A DNA stretch of 64,000 nt from Verrucomicrobiales bacterium (GTDB lineage Bacteria; Verrucomicrobiota; Verrucomicrobiia; Verrucomicrobiales; V1-33): positions 62,001 through 126,000 of the forward strand of contig JAQGPJ010000068.1 in the NCBI GenBank assembly GCA_028293125.1, written 5' to 3'. The notes beneath the pieces were generated by a model. The model was not told the origin of the DNA and did no database searches. It worked only from the letters and a program-made list of their open reading frames with translations. Made by a program: the position numbers and the translations under genes. Shown one piece after another: positions 1-9,047 of the stretch. Positions within the stretch are counted from its first letter, which is position 1. Every line of letters starts with the position of its first letter.

Positions 1-203
1 GGAAAGCGCTGCTGATCGTGCTTGGAGTGATGATTGTGACCATCCCCGTCATCGCAGTACTGGTGGTCGCCAAAATCAAAGCCAACCAGCGGGACCGTGA
101 ACGGCGTCCAGCCCCTCCCCCGGCTGGAAACAACCCCGCTGAAAGCCCGCGGGCGGCGCGGAGCACGGACGAAGCCGGCCGTGAGCCGCCACCCCATGCC
201 TGA
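1..203 (+). CDS. C-terminal part of a small membrane protein (5' truncated)
   Basis: The reading frame is open to the window edge, so the start is not visible. The visible part begins with a strongly hydrophobic stretch (LLIVLGVMIVTIPVIAVLVV), typical of one transmembrane helix. A basic patch (KIKANQRDRERR) follows, then a Pro/Ala-rich polar tail. The basic residues after the helix suggest a cytosolic tail. The stop codon overlaps the start of the next gene (ATGCCTGA), so the two are probably translationally coupled. The family is not recognisable; it could also be a complete peptide starting at GTG 18. Confidence 0.5.
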   Translation, partial: KALLIVLGVMIVTIPVIAVLVVAKIKANQRDRERRPAPPPAGNNPAESPRAARSTDEAGREPPPHA

Positions 204-813
204 GCGGCGGTCCCGGCTTTTTGAACACCCGGATTTCCCGCCCCCGGGCGGAGGCTCCGGCTGGCATCCTCTGCATCTTCCCTGGCCGCATCTCATCAGC
301 ACGCCGGATCATGCCGTGCCACGTGTCCGCTGGACCCGGTGCGGTGCGGGAGCGCTCCTTTGGGAGATCCAAGCTCCTCCGCCACTCGCGGCGCGGAGCG
401 CGTTCAGAACGGCGGCTGACGGATTCACCGAAGGCCTGTGGACGCAGGATGTCGCGGAGTGCTTCATCGCGGACCCCGGCACAGGCCACTATACGGAATA
501 CAATCTCAGCCCGGCGGGAGCCTGGTGGGCCTGCCATTACACCGCACCCCGCCAGCGCAGCGATCCACAGCCGGACTGGCTCCGGGCCGGCATCGTAACC
601 GAAACCGGCTGGACGAAAACCGGCTGGACGGGCCGCATGATCTGCCCCCTTCCCCCGCCTGCAGCCACGCAAGCCGCGACGGGCCGCCCTGTCGTGAATT
701 TCACGGCGGTTGTGGCGATTCCGGACGCCCGCGCCTACTACAGTCTGGCCGCCATCGGTGGCGGTGAGCGCCCGGATTTTCACCGGCTCATGGGTTGGAG
801 AGAGCTGGAGTAA
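196..813 (+). CDS. DOMON-like (CBM9-like) domain protein
   Basis: This is a protein of about 205 residues. ATG 196 was chosen because it overlaps the upstream stop by 8 bases and removes an Arg-rich, unlikely N-terminus. The middle carries a pattern typical of the DOMON/CBM9-like family: 'GLWTQDVAECFIAD' followed by 'YTEYNLSPAGAWWACHY', as in MurB-associated DOMON-like proteins. Such beta-sandwich domains bind haem or sugars. The C-terminus has 'VNFTAVVAIPDARAYYSLAA', consistent with the last strands. No signal peptide is evident, so the location is unclear. The ligand cannot be read from sequence. It converges with the minus-strand secreted-protein gene, leaving only about 40 bases between them. 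Confidence 0.6.
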   Translation: MPERRSRLFEHPDFPPPGGGSGWHPLHLPWPHLISTPDHAVPRVRWTRCGAGALLWEIQAPPPLAARSAFRTAADGFTEGLWTQDVAECFIADPGTGHYTEYNLSPAGAWWACHYTAPRQRSDPQPDWLRAGIVTETGWTKTGWTGRMICPLPPPAATQAATGRPVVNFTAVVAIPDARAYYSLAAIGGGERPDFHRLMGWRELE

Positions 814-854
814 ACGGGCATCAGTCCTGCGGAGCCCGGAAGCCTGCTGCCGGT

Positions 855-3122
855 TCACTCCGCAGCCCGTGTGGACACGGCGCGCCACCAGGCGCGGGGA
901 CCAGCAGGCCGGGGGAGATTGACCTCATGGAAAGTCTCCGCGGGGGTGATGGTTGTGGTCCGGGAGACCGGAACGACGTTCCGCCAGGAGAGCAGATCCG
1001 TAGTGATCTGATAGAGGAAACTGTCCGCCGTGTCGCTAGGCCAGCCGTGATGGCTGAATCGGAACAGGGATCCGTTGAGGGCGGTGACAGGCGGCTGTCC
1101 GTATCTTTCCCCGAAGGCAAAGCTGGTGAAGGTCCCCGCCGTGGCCGGGCGGTTGGCCAGCCAGGTCCGGTAGTCCGGCAGTGCGGCGGGGGTGAAAATC
1201 TCCAGAGTCCATGACTGGAGCACCGCGGTCTGGGTGTCGGGCCGGTCGTCCATGACCCGGAGAGTCCAGATGCCGGCGGCGGCGCGGTCCGTGAGAACCG
1301 TCAGATCGGCGGCGGGCTGCAGGGCATCGGTGCAGGGCGGGCCGGACTGGGAAAACGGGCGCAGGGAGTGCGGGGAAAGCAGCGTCCGGCGGAAGTCCGC
1401 TCCATGCCGGAGGCGGGCTCCGTCCACCAGCGTCAGCGGTGGCAGCAGCAGAGCCGGCGGCGTCTCGAGAGTGAGGGTCAGCGTCTGGGTGTCGGGGTGC
1501 CTGAGGTCCAGCCAGATCCGGATTTCCTCAATGTTTCCGGGCGCTGTCAGGCTGATGGGAAAGGTGGCCGCGCCATGGTCGGGCACCGCCGCCGGTCCGG
1601 GAAAAGTGGCCACCGCCTGGGTGCGGCGGAAGAGCCGGGCCGGTTCGGTCAGCGGCAGAGGGACCGCGGTACCGAATGGCGGACGGGAGCGGAACTCCAG
1701 TGCCAGCCGGGCACAGGCCAGCCGGGGCAGGCTGAAAGCGCCCCCGGTCAGCAGTCCCGCCGGCGTCATGAGAAGGGTCTGCACCGGCCCATTGCCCATG
1801 GGTGGCTGCCATCCGGGATCCAAGGTGCCGTCAGGCTGGAGCCGCAGGATGGACCGCACGGGCCGGGTTCCACAGAGGGAGAAATCGCCGCCGGCGTAAA
1901 TCCGGTTCTGACCGTCCAGCGCCAAAGTCTGCACGGCGTCGTCCAGGACCGGCGGAGCGAAGGAGGGATCGGCTGATCCGTTTTCCAGCACCCGAGCCAG
2001 CCCATAGCGGGTCAGGCCGTTGACTTTGCTGAAGACTCCACCGGCCACCACGGAACCATCCGGCAGTGCCTGCAGGCAGCGGACTTCCAGATTGGTCCCG
2101 CTGTCGGCACCGGCCGGGGGTTTGAAGACCGGGCTGACAGTCCCGTCGGATTCAATCAGCGCCAGACGGTTGAAGGTGGTGACGGAACCGGCGGGACGGA
2201 AGAAATTCCCACCCAGCCAGAGCCGGCCATCGGGCCGCACCGCTGCGGCGCGCAGCCGGCCATTCAGAAAAGTCGGAGGTGTGAAGGTCAGGTCGCGGCT
2301 GCCGTCGGCGGACAGCCTGACCAGCCAGTCACTGACAGTATTGCCCTGACGCGAGCGTCCTCCGGCATAAATCCGTCCGTCCGGCAGCGGGACCAGCACC
2401 CGCACGTCCTCGGCTCCGGCGGGAAGCCCCGGGAGAAAGGCGGCATCCCGCTGGCCGGAGGACGTCAGTTTCACCAGGCAGGGCGCGGCGGCGGTGTCGA
2501 AATTCCGGAAAGCGCCGCCGGCCCAGACGGCGTTGCCCAGGGAGGCGAGAGTGTGAACGGCCCCGTCCGGTCCGGCGGCGTCAGGGCGGAAGGCGGGGTC
2601 CGGCATGCCGCCGGGCAGAATCCTGGCCAGCCGTGCCGCATTGGAAATTCCCCGGGCGCTGAGGAATTCCCCGGCCACCAGAAAGGAGCCATCGGCACGG
2701 AGCGCGAGAGCGGAGACAGGGCCGCCAAAACCGGGATCTGTAAAAGCCTCGTCCACCCGGCCCGGGGCGGTATCCGGCGGCTGGACGATGACCGCCGCCG
2801 GGCTGGACCAGCGCGCTCCGGCATCACTGAGGGCCACGGCGTGGTATTCCGCAGTGTCGTCCTCCATGACATTGTAAAGGGTCAGACGCGATGCCGCCGC
2901 GCCGGGAATCACCACTCCGTTTTTCCGCCACTCCCACCGCAGCGTTGGCTCAAATTCCGTGTCCGCCGCCAGCACCGCGGTGTGGCCAAAGGGAACAGCG
3001 GCCGGCAGCGGCTGCCGGGTGAAAACAGGAGGGCCGCCACCGCCGGCCCGCGCCTCCGGAAGTCCACCCGCGGAAACGAGGGCGGAGACGGCCAGGACGG
3101 CGATGGCGGCGGCGCGCCTCAC
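855..3122 (-). CDS. Secreted Ig-like / delta-60 repeat / P-domain protein
   Basis: A secreted protein of about 755 residues. The best start is GTG at 3122, overlapping the upstream stop as GTGA and directly followed by a signal peptide (MRRAAAIAVLAVSALVSAGG). Order of parts: an Ig-like domain (about residues 30-110, 'LRWEWRKNGVVIPGA', 'AEYHAVALSDAG'); at least five delta-60 type repeats of about 50 residues with the pattern 'LPDGRIYAGG' and 'DGT.DP.F'; then a proprotein-convertase P-domain-like sandwich ('IEEIRIWLDLRHPDTQTLTL', 'GIWTLRVMDDR', 'LQSWTLEIF'). Delta-60 repeats probably form a beta-propeller. The role is likely surface adhesion or matrix, which is inference. It is the last gene of the sigma/anti-sigma set upstream. 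An in-frame start at 3209 is possible but would overlap the neighbour by 91 bases. Confidence 0.75.
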   Translation of the reverse strand: MRRAAAIAVLAVSALVSAGGLPEARAGGGGPPVFTRQPLPAAVPFGHTAVLAADTEFEPTLRWEWRKNGVVIPGAAASRLTLYNVMEDDTAEYHAVALSDAGARWSSPAAVIVQPPDTAPGRVDEAFTDPGFGGPVSALALRADGSFLVAGEFLSARGISNAARLARILPGGMPDPAFRPDAAGPDGAVHTLASLGNAVWAGGAFRNFDTAAAPCLVKLTSSGQRDAAFLPGLPAGAEDVRVLVPLPDGRIYAGGRSRQGNTVSDWLVRLSADGSRDLTFTPPTFLNGRLRAAAVRPDGRLWLGGNFFRPAGSVTTFNRLALIESDGTVSPVFKPPAGADSGTNLEVRCLQALPDGSVVAGGVFSKVNGLTRYGLARVLENGSADPSFAPPVLDDAVQTLALDGQNRIYAGGDFSLCGTRPVRSILRLQPDGTLDPGWQPPMGNGPVQTLLMTPAGLLTGGAFSLPRLACARLALEFRSRPPFGTAVPLPLTEPARLFRRTQAVATFPGPAAVPDHGAATFPISLTAPGNIEEIRIWLDLRHPDTQTLTLTLETPPALLLPPLTLVDGARLRHGADFRRTLLSPHSLRPFSQSGPPCTDALQPAADLTVLTDRAAAGIWTLRVMDDRPDTQTAVLQSWTLEIFTPAALPDYRTWLANRPATAGTFTSFAFGERYGQPPVTALNGSLFRFSHHGWPSDTADSFLYQITTDLLSWRNVVPVSRTTTITPAETFHEVNLPRPAGPRAWWRAVSTRAAE

Positions 3123-6100
3123 TGTGGCCAGGAGGGCAGAACCCACTCCGCCCGCAGGCGGACGAAGCGTTTGGGCTGGGTGCCGTTGAGCGGCAGGGTC
3201 ACCCGCCAACGGTTGCCGCCCAGGGATTCCGCGTCCGTGACCCGTGTCCAGTTCTCCAGATCACTGGAGCGTTCCGCGACAAGCCGGGCGGTATTGGCGA
3301 AAACAGGGCTGCCATTGGCGGGGAAAGGGATTTGGAAGCCGGTGTTGAAGCGGTCCGACCAGAACGTGTATTGCAGTGCGGAGCCGTCCTGGGCCATGCT
3401 GAAGGCGGGCGCACGGCTGGCGGCGGGATCGGAGGTCAATGACCTTGCGGGGTCCAGGCCAAGGCAGAATTTGAGCAGATTGGACATGCCGTCGCCGGAG
3501 GGGTTGCGGTCCGGGCCGCTCTGAAGGGCATCCAGCCCGGCGCGGTTCATGGACCATGCATCGTAGGCGTCGCCCGGAAGCACGGCCACTGCCAGGCCGC
3601 CGAACTCATCGGCGGAGGCGGCTTGGAGGTAATACTCCCTGCCGCTCTCCGCTTGGAAAGTGAAGGAGCGGTCGCTGGTGGTGCGGAAATGGGACAGATA
3701 GGAGTTGGTGTCCGGATGGTTGGTGGCGGAAATGCCGGAAACCCGGCTCAGGCTCCGGAATCCACTCCCGGCACCGTTGGACTGATAGACAGCGGCGGCG
3801 AAAACGCGCGTGTAGGATCCCAGAATGCTCCCGCTGTCCAGAGGCTGGCGGAAAGGGTAAATCATACGGTAAATACCGGACTCCGGCGCGGTCCATTTCC
3901 ACCAGGCGCTGCGGTTGAGGGCGGGCTGCGAGGGGTCGGGCGGCGGTTCCCCCTCCTCGGCGCTGAAGCGGAAGCGGTTGTCGGCATCGCCATAGCGTGA
4001 CATGCCGGGAAGCCCCGCGTTTGCGAAATCATCGTTGGCCGCCGGAGGCGTCAGGTAACGGCGCATGGAGAACATCATTTTATCACTTAACAGGATGCCG
4101 GCGGTGGCTTGGACCATAATGAAATAGGTGCGGCCGGGCTGGGGAACAAAAAACGTGTCCCCATCCGCAGTGTGGGGATCCGCCGAGGCGACACGCGGTC
4201 CCTGAGGGCCATCCGCAAAGACCTCGCATCCCAGGGAGTATGCCGTTATTTCACAGCCGGCGGTTTCGGGAGGGGCGGTCCATGAATACCACAGGGCCTT
4301 TGCCAGTTTTTCGCTGACAGAGGGGCGGCTCAGAGCCCGCTCCGATGGTGAAACGGTTGCGGCAAAGATCGGGCATGCCGTCTGCAGAGGCAGCTGGGAC
4401 CCCAGGGAAATGGCATTGGCGGCGTCATCGCCCGGCACCGGATTTTTGGCGGGGGAGAACATCAGCCGCAGCCGCTGGCTGTAGGGCTTGCCGGACGTGG
4501 CATTGTCCGGCAGGCACCGGAACCAGTAAACCTCGCCTTTTTTGACCGGGGTGGGCAGAGGCTGGGCGGCATTGTCATGAACCATATACTGCACCCGGAT
4601 GTCGCCTCCTTTGGTGACCCGCAGGGCCGGTGCGCTGGTGAGCCAGGTGAAGGCGCCGTCGTCAGTGGCCGTCCAGGTGAATAAGTTGGTGTCGCCGGGC
4701 TCCTGCAGGGCCATGGCCTCACGGACAGTGCCCCCGGACCCCAGGCTGATCACATAGGTGTTGGGATGGGTGGTGCCGGTGATTCCTGAAGGGCTGAGAG
4801 CGGCATGCAGCTCATAATCAGCGGCGCGCCCCGCGAGGCAGAGCCAGTAGGTGACGGCGGAGCCAGTGACCGGAAACTGAAAATGCCCCGGGCCGAAGCT
4901 GTCGGGTCCGGTCCCCGTGACCGGCACCTCCGTGAAAAAGGCCGGATCCCCGCCGGAGAAAACCCGCAGGTCCATGATGTCGGACAGATCCCCGCCGGAC
5001 CAGGACAGGTAAACCGCGGCCGTGCCGCCGCCGCCGGAAGGCTGCCACTGGTGCCAGACCGTGGGAAGAGGATAGCCGGACTGGCGGGCGGGCGGGTCAC
5101 CCAGTTCGCGGGTGGATCCCAGCAGGGTGCCGGAAGCGGTGGCGGTCCGGTCTTTGCCCAATGGAGTGGCATTGGCGATGGCGTCATTGGGCGGAGCCGG
5201 CGGGCTGTTTTTGCGCAGGGTGAAACTGCCGCGCGCGGGCCATTCCCAGCCATTGATGCAAAGGGAATACAGGCCCGGAACAACCCAGAAATAACGCCGT
5301 CCCGCCGTGGCGAGGACCGGCGGCACGATCGCGGAGGGAAACATACCTGAAACAATGGGCACCAGGCTGCCGCCGTCGAATTCCACCCAGCCTGTTTCCT
5401 GACAGCTCCAGGTCCAGTACAGCTCAAAGCTTTGCGGCGCGTTGGTCGGAGGGGTGAGGGTGACCGGCAAAGGCCCCTGAATGGGCCAGGGAGTGCTGTA
5501 ATTGGAGGGCGGGCCTGTGTCCTCCAGGGGGCGGATGACCTGCAGGTCGTGGTATTGGACGGCATTGGCCGCCTGGTGGGCGGCGCCGGTCACCAGCAGG
5601 AAGGTTTCACCCGCCGACGCGGCGAACTGGTCATTGGCGGGAACCTCGCCGGCGGCGGTGATTTCCTGATTCCGGAAGGCGGCGGTGGCCGTCTGCTCAT
5701 AGGCGGAGGGGGAAATGGCGGCGCAAACATAATGGCCGTCCTCCGGGCAGGTCCACTCCCAGAACAGCGGAGCAAACAAAGTTCTGCCGCCGGGAGTGGT
5801 GAACGGGGCGTCCGCCGCCCGGACCGACCATCCGTTTCCGCCCCATGGACCCGCCGGGGACGTGCCATTCAGGGGAGTGAGCCGCCGGCGCGCCTCAAAG
5901 GAGGTGTTGTTGGCGATGCCGGCGGGACGGATGGCGAACCGGATATCGGGGTAGGGCGGGTAGGGATTGGTGACGCCGATCTGATAACGGGCATCCCGTC
6001 CGGCGTGAAAAAGACGCCGCCCGGTGGATGGCTGAGGGGGAGCCAGCCCCCCGTCGGAGGCGGTGACCATGGTGTCCAGGCTGTCCCCCTGATACACCTG

Positions 6101-6394
6101 AACCAAAGGCGCATAAACCATGATGTCCGATTCGGGGTGCATCTCCACCTCCCACCACCCATCATCCGGGGCGGTCCATTCCCACCAGACGGAGTTCTCC
6201 AGCGGATCGCCGAATTCGGAGGAGGCGATCAGCACTTTCTGACTGACTTCGACAGCCTCCCCGGAGCCGAGGCTGGTGCGGTTGGCGAAGAGATCGTTCG
6301 GCGGGACAAAGTCCAGCTGCGCGCGGACGGCGGTGCCGGAGGCCATGAGCGCTGTCACCATGGAAAGCAGGGGCAGGCGGAATAATGATTTCAT
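3119..6394 (-). CDS. Large secreted repeat protein with C-terminal TSP3-like module
   Basis: About 1,091 residues. Start chosen at ATG 6394 (MKSLFRLPLLSMVTALMASG), which gives a clear signal peptide; a longer form from 6532 would bury it. The protein has at least four units that begin with a Pro/Asn/Asp cap, 'PPNDLFANRTSLGSG', 'PPNDAIANATPLGK', 'GDDAANAISLGS', 'ANDDFANAGLPG'. Most are followed by a Trp-rich strand such as 'WWEWTAPDDGWWEVEM' or 'WWKWTAPESGIYRM'. This resembles bacterial pre-peptidase C-terminal-like sandwiches. The C-terminus carries the module common in verrucomicrobial exported proteins, 'NPSGDGMSNLLKFCLGLDP', and then 'AERSSDLENWTRVTD'. No catalytic residues are recognised. 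It lies 187 bases downstream of the anti-sigma gene on the same strand. Confidence 0.75.
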   Translation of the reverse strand: MKSLFRLPLLSMVTALMASGTAVRAQLDFVPPNDLFANRTSLGSGEAVEVSQKVLIASSEFGDPLENSVWWEWTAPDDGWWEVEMHPESDIMVYAPLVQVYQGDSLDTMVTASDGGLAPPQPSTGRRLFHAGRDARYQIGVTNPYPPYPDIRFAIRPAGIANNTSFEARRRLTPLNGTSPAGPWGGNGWSVRAADAPFTTPGGRTLFAPLFWEWTCPEDGHYVCAAISPSAYEQTATAAFRNQEITAAGEVPANDQFAASAGETFLLVTGAAHQAANAVQYHDLQVIRPLEDTGPPSNYSTPWPIQGPLPVTLTPPTNAPQSFELYWTWSCQETGWVEFDGGSLVPIVSGMFPSAIVPPVLATAGRRYFWVVPGLYSLCINGWEWPARGSFTLRKNSPPAPPNDAIANATPLGKDRTATASGTLLGSTRELGDPPARQSGYPLPTVWHQWQPSGGGGTAAVYLSWSGGDLSDIMDLRVFSGGDPAFFTEVPVTGTGPDSFGPGHFQFPVTGSAVTYWLCLAGRAADYELHAALSPSGITGTTHPNTYVISLGSGGTVREAMALQEPGDTNLFTWTATDDGAFTWLTSAPALRVTKGGDIRVQYMVHDNAAQPLPTPVKKGEVYWFRCLPDNATSGKPYSQRLRLMFSPAKNPVPGDDAANAISLGSQLPLQTACPIFAATVSPSERALSRPSVSEKLAKALWYSWTAPPETAGCEITAYSLGCEVFADGPQGPRVASADPHTADGDTFFVPQPGRTYFIMVQATAGILLSDKMMFSMRRYLTPPAANDDFANAGLPGMSRYGDADNRFRFSAEEGEPPPDPSQPALNRSAWWKWTAPESGIYRMIYPFRQPLDSGSILGSYTRVFAAAVYQSNGAGSGFRSLSRVSGISATNHPDTNSYLSHFRTTSDRSFTFQAESGREYYLQAASADEFGGLAVAVLPGDAYDAWSMNRAGLDALQSGPDRNPSGDGMSNLLKFCLGLDPARSLTSDPAASRAPAFSMAQDGSALQYTFWSDRFNTGFQIPFPANGSPVFANTARLVAERSSDLENWTRVTDAESLGGNRWRVTLPLNGTQPKRFVRLRAEWVLPSWPQ

Positions 6395-6581
6395 GATTGG
6401 GAAAACGGTGGCGGCTGACCTGTGAATGTTTCGCGGCAGGAAGCGCGGCCGGCGGAAAGGATGGATGGGAAGGCGCCGCGGAGGCGCTGGCAGGGAACCG
6501 TCGGGCATGAACGGGGACCGGAATCCGGACACGGTTGGCCGCAGGCCAAAAGGGCCGGCGCGGCAGTCATGCCGGGTCTTC

Positions 6582-8147
6582 TCAGGGTCCCTGCAGCACC
6601 ACCCGGCCGCTGGGAACCGTTGAACCGGTGGCCGGCTCCAGAGTCAGGAGGTAGCCTGAGGGGGCGACACCGGGACTGCCGAGATCGAACCACACGCGGC
6701 CATTGCCGCCCTCCAGCTGGGGAATGAGACCCACGCTGATGGGGGCCGCGGCGGCGGGATCCGTGATCCACAATTGATAGGTCTGTCCCGGGCCGGCTGT
6801 TTCCGTGGGCTGCAGGGATCCAGTGGCGTCCCCGGAGGCGAAAGTCCCGGTGGTGGAAAGGTTGGGCAGGTTCTGAAGAATGATGGAGCCGGAGCCCGTG
6901 GTTTCGTCAAAAATCGGATAACCGCGCGCGGGCAGGGTATTGGCGGCAATTTCCGTGGGAATGGTTGCGGAACTGCCGGGTTTGGAATCCTCCGCAGGGT
7001 GGGCGGGCGTTTCCTGGGGCTGGGCGGAGGGCGTGGTGGCCGTGGGATTCTCCACCATCTGCGGGACGGCGGTGTCCGGAGGCGTGAAGGTTTCGATATC
7101 GAAGCCGGCGGGCGCTTTTTTGCCGACATAGGTCCGGCCCTCCCCGGTGGGCTGCCAAACCAGGTCACTGAACTGATCGTAAAACCATCCCGCGCCCAGA
7201 TCCTGAAGTCCCCGGTAATGGGAGGCGTCCTCCACCGGGAAATCGAGGTGCTTGATCTGTGTACCCTCCGGAAGATTGAGAAGACCGGTGTTGGGCAGGC
7301 CCTTTTCGATCACGATATCCCCGCTCCACGACCCGTCACCGCCGGAGAGGACCAAGTCCTGCTCCGGCGGGGGCCGGCGGGGGGATTCAGGGGTTTGGGG
7401 GGACGGACCGGAGCCGTCAGAGGATGCCGTGGCGGCCAGGCTGCCACTGTTGTCACCGGTGATCCCGGCGGCGATGCTTTCGGCCACCCGGTCGGACAGC
7501 CGCATGGCGCCGAGACGGGCGGTCTGGCCGCGGGGAGCGGTGGGATCGGTCATTTCCACCACCACTGTGCGGGAAAGTCCGGCATAGGCTTGGAACCGCG
7601 CCTCGTTGGCGGCACGCAGTTTCGCCAGATCCCGCCGCAGCCGGGCCATGTCCTGCACGGCTGTCAGGGGGGCGGCCCGCAGCCGGGCGTTCCGGGCGGA
7701 GAGGGAGCGTTTCGTTTCATGGGGACCGGCTGAAGGGCCGGCGCTCCCGTCAGGGCCGGCACCGTCATCACCGGTGAAGGACGGTCCATCCTCCGGAATC
7801 CCCGCAGACTCCGGATGACGCGCCAGTCCTCCACCGGCGTCTCCATGCCGGTGCCATCCATGCGTGAGAAAATCATTGTGCTCCCAGGCCAGCAGCAGCG
7901 TCAGTCCCGCGGCGGCGGCCCATCCGGACCAGGCCGGGAGTGCTGGGAGCCGGCGGCCCCGCCGGGGGGGAGGGGCAGGCACCGCTCTCTGCGCCTCGAT
8001 CCGGAGCAGAGCGGCGGAAAGCACGGCCCGGCTGGGCTGGCCGGCATCGGGCGCGCGCCCGGCCAGCCGCGCCACGAGGTGCGGCGGTGCTCCGGCCAGG
8101 GCTTCGGAAGCCCCGGAAGGATCAGCGGGGGACGGGGAGGGCTTCAT
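6582..8147 (-). CDS. Anti-sigma factor with RskA-type C-terminal domain
   Basis: 521 residues. Its start codon overlaps the stop of the sigma-factor gene by 4 bases (ATGA), the usual arrangement for a sigma/anti-sigma pair. The N-terminal cytoplasmic part (about 1-75) is short and Ala/Pro-rich. A membrane helix follows ('WAAAAGLTLLLAWEH', about 75-90). A long extracytoplasmic region has a helical stretch ('MARLRRDLAKLRAANEARF'). The last about 110 residues match the anti-sigma-K (RskA) fold ('GQTYQLWITDPAAA', 'GYLLTLEPATGSTVPSG'). A canonical zinc HXXXCXXC anti-sigma motif was not found. Probable role: membrane tethering of the adjacent ECF sigma factor. Confidence 0.8.
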   Translation of the reverse strand: MKPSPSPADPSGASEALAGAPPHLVARLAGRAPDAGQPSRAVLSAALLRIEAQRAVPAPPPRRGRRLPALPAWSGWAAAAGLTLLLAWEHNDFLTHGWHRHGDAGGGLARHPESAGIPEDGPSFTGDDGAGPDGSAGPSAGPHETKRSLSARNARLRAAPLTAVQDMARLRRDLAKLRAANEARFQAYAGLSRTVVVEMTDPTAPRGQTARLGAMRLSDRVAESIAAGITGDNSGSLAATASSDGSGPSPQTPESPRRPPPEQDLVLSGGDGSWSGDIVIEKGLPNTGLLNLPEGTQIKHLDFPVEDASHYRGLQDLGAGWFYDQFSDLVWQPTGEGRTYVGKKAPAGFDIETFTPPDTAVPQMVENPTATTPSAQPQETPAHPAEDSKPGSSATIPTEIAANTLPARGYPIFDETTGSGSIILQNLPNLSTTGTFASGDATGSLQPTETAGPGQTYQLWITDPAAAAPISVGLIPQLEGGNGRVWFDLGSPGVAPSGYLLTLEPATGSTVPSGRVVLQGP

Positions 8148-8764
8148 GGAGCGTCATCAGTGAGCGCGGAGCGCAGTTTATCGAGGGCACGGCGGATGCG
8201 GGATTTCACAGTGCCCAGGGGCTGGCCCAGCCGGGTGGCAATCTCCTCATGCGTGGCGGGATGGAAAACGGCGATGTCCAGGGCCTGCCGCTCATCCGGC
8301 GTCAGCAGGGAGAGGGCCTGCTCCAGATCACCGCGTTGGCCGGGCAAATGGATTTCCGCCGCGAAGTCCGGATGGAGATGGGAGGAGACAAGCACCGGCC
8401 GCCGCCGCCGGGCGCGCAGGCGGTCGTGGATCAGACCGCGCAGAATCATGACCGCCCAGGTGAAGGGCTGGCTTTGCCGGGAATCGTATTCCGCCGCTTT
8501 GTTCCAAAAACGCACAAGGGCGTCCTGCAGCACCTCCTCGGCGTCCTCCATGCTGCCCAGGGCACGCACCGCCACCGCAAAAAGGGGACGGCTCCAGACT
8601 TCCCATAAATCGTGCAGAGCCTCCGTTTCGCCAAGGGCCATGCGGTGCAGGATGCCGGCCTCCTCCGCGGCGTCACGCCCATGACCCGTGGCCGGCGCGT
8701 CCAGCTGGAGGCGGAGAGGCTGGCGCGGGATCATGCGTTGGTCGATGGAGGCGGTGAAGGGCAT
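8144..8764 (-). CDS. ECF-family RNA polymerase sigma factor
   Basis: About 206 residues. ATG 8764 is preferred because a purine-rich GGAAGAGAGG lies upstream; ATG 8734 is an alternative. Region 2 is visible as 'LHDLWEVWSRPLFAVAVRAL', 'DAEEVLQDALVRFWNKA' and 'SQPFTWAVMILRGLIHDRLR'. Region 4 is visible as 'LTPDERQALDIAVFHPATHE' and the helix-turn-helix 'EIATRLGQPLGTVKSRIRRA'. Region 3 is absent, as in ECF factors. It would direct RNA polymerase to a specific regulon, which often includes its own operon; the two secreted proteins downstream are therefore likely targets (inference). Divergent from the SurA-like gene. Confidence 0.9.
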   Translation of the reverse strand: MPFTASIDQRMIPRQPLRLQLDAPATGHGRDAAEEAGILHRMALGETEALHDLWEVWSRPLFAVAVRALGSMEDAEEVLQDALVRFWNKAAEYDSRQSQPFTWAVMILRGLIHDRLRARRRRPVLVSSHLHPDFAAEIHLPGQRGDLEQALSLLTPDERQALDIAVFHPATHEEIATRLGQPLGTVKSRIRRALDKLRSALTDDAP

Positions 8765-9047
8765 CAGGGCGTCAGCCTCTCTTCCGCCCGGCGGGGCCGG
8801 TTGGATTTCCGCACCCCTGATTTTTTTGAATTTTCCGCGGTCCGCCCGGCGCATCCAGCGGGAAAACTTTGCCCGGCTCCGGATATTCCCTGGCCGGGCC
8901 GGCAGTGGACACGCTGCCCGGGCCTGTGGCGACGCATCCAATTGCATTCTATTCGGTGGAAATTCAGGCAAACGTGGCAAAAGTGAAGGCCTTCCGTTTC
9001 CTTGCAGGAGTGCCGGCCACGATGCCGGCATGCTCCGCTTCCCGCCG
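8765..9047. other. Divergent intergenic region, sigma factor / surA
   Basis: 283 bases between two divergent genes, so promoters for both must lie here. It holds an AT-richer stretch near 8818-8836 (tgatttttttgaatttt) and another at 8938-8963 (caattgcattctattcggtg). No confident -35/-10 pair and no RNA gene was identified. Confidence 0.4.

Noticed and set aside
8688-9047. Extended N-terminus for the SurA-like protein
   Set aside because: It overlaps the sigma-factor gene and would hide the signal peptide.
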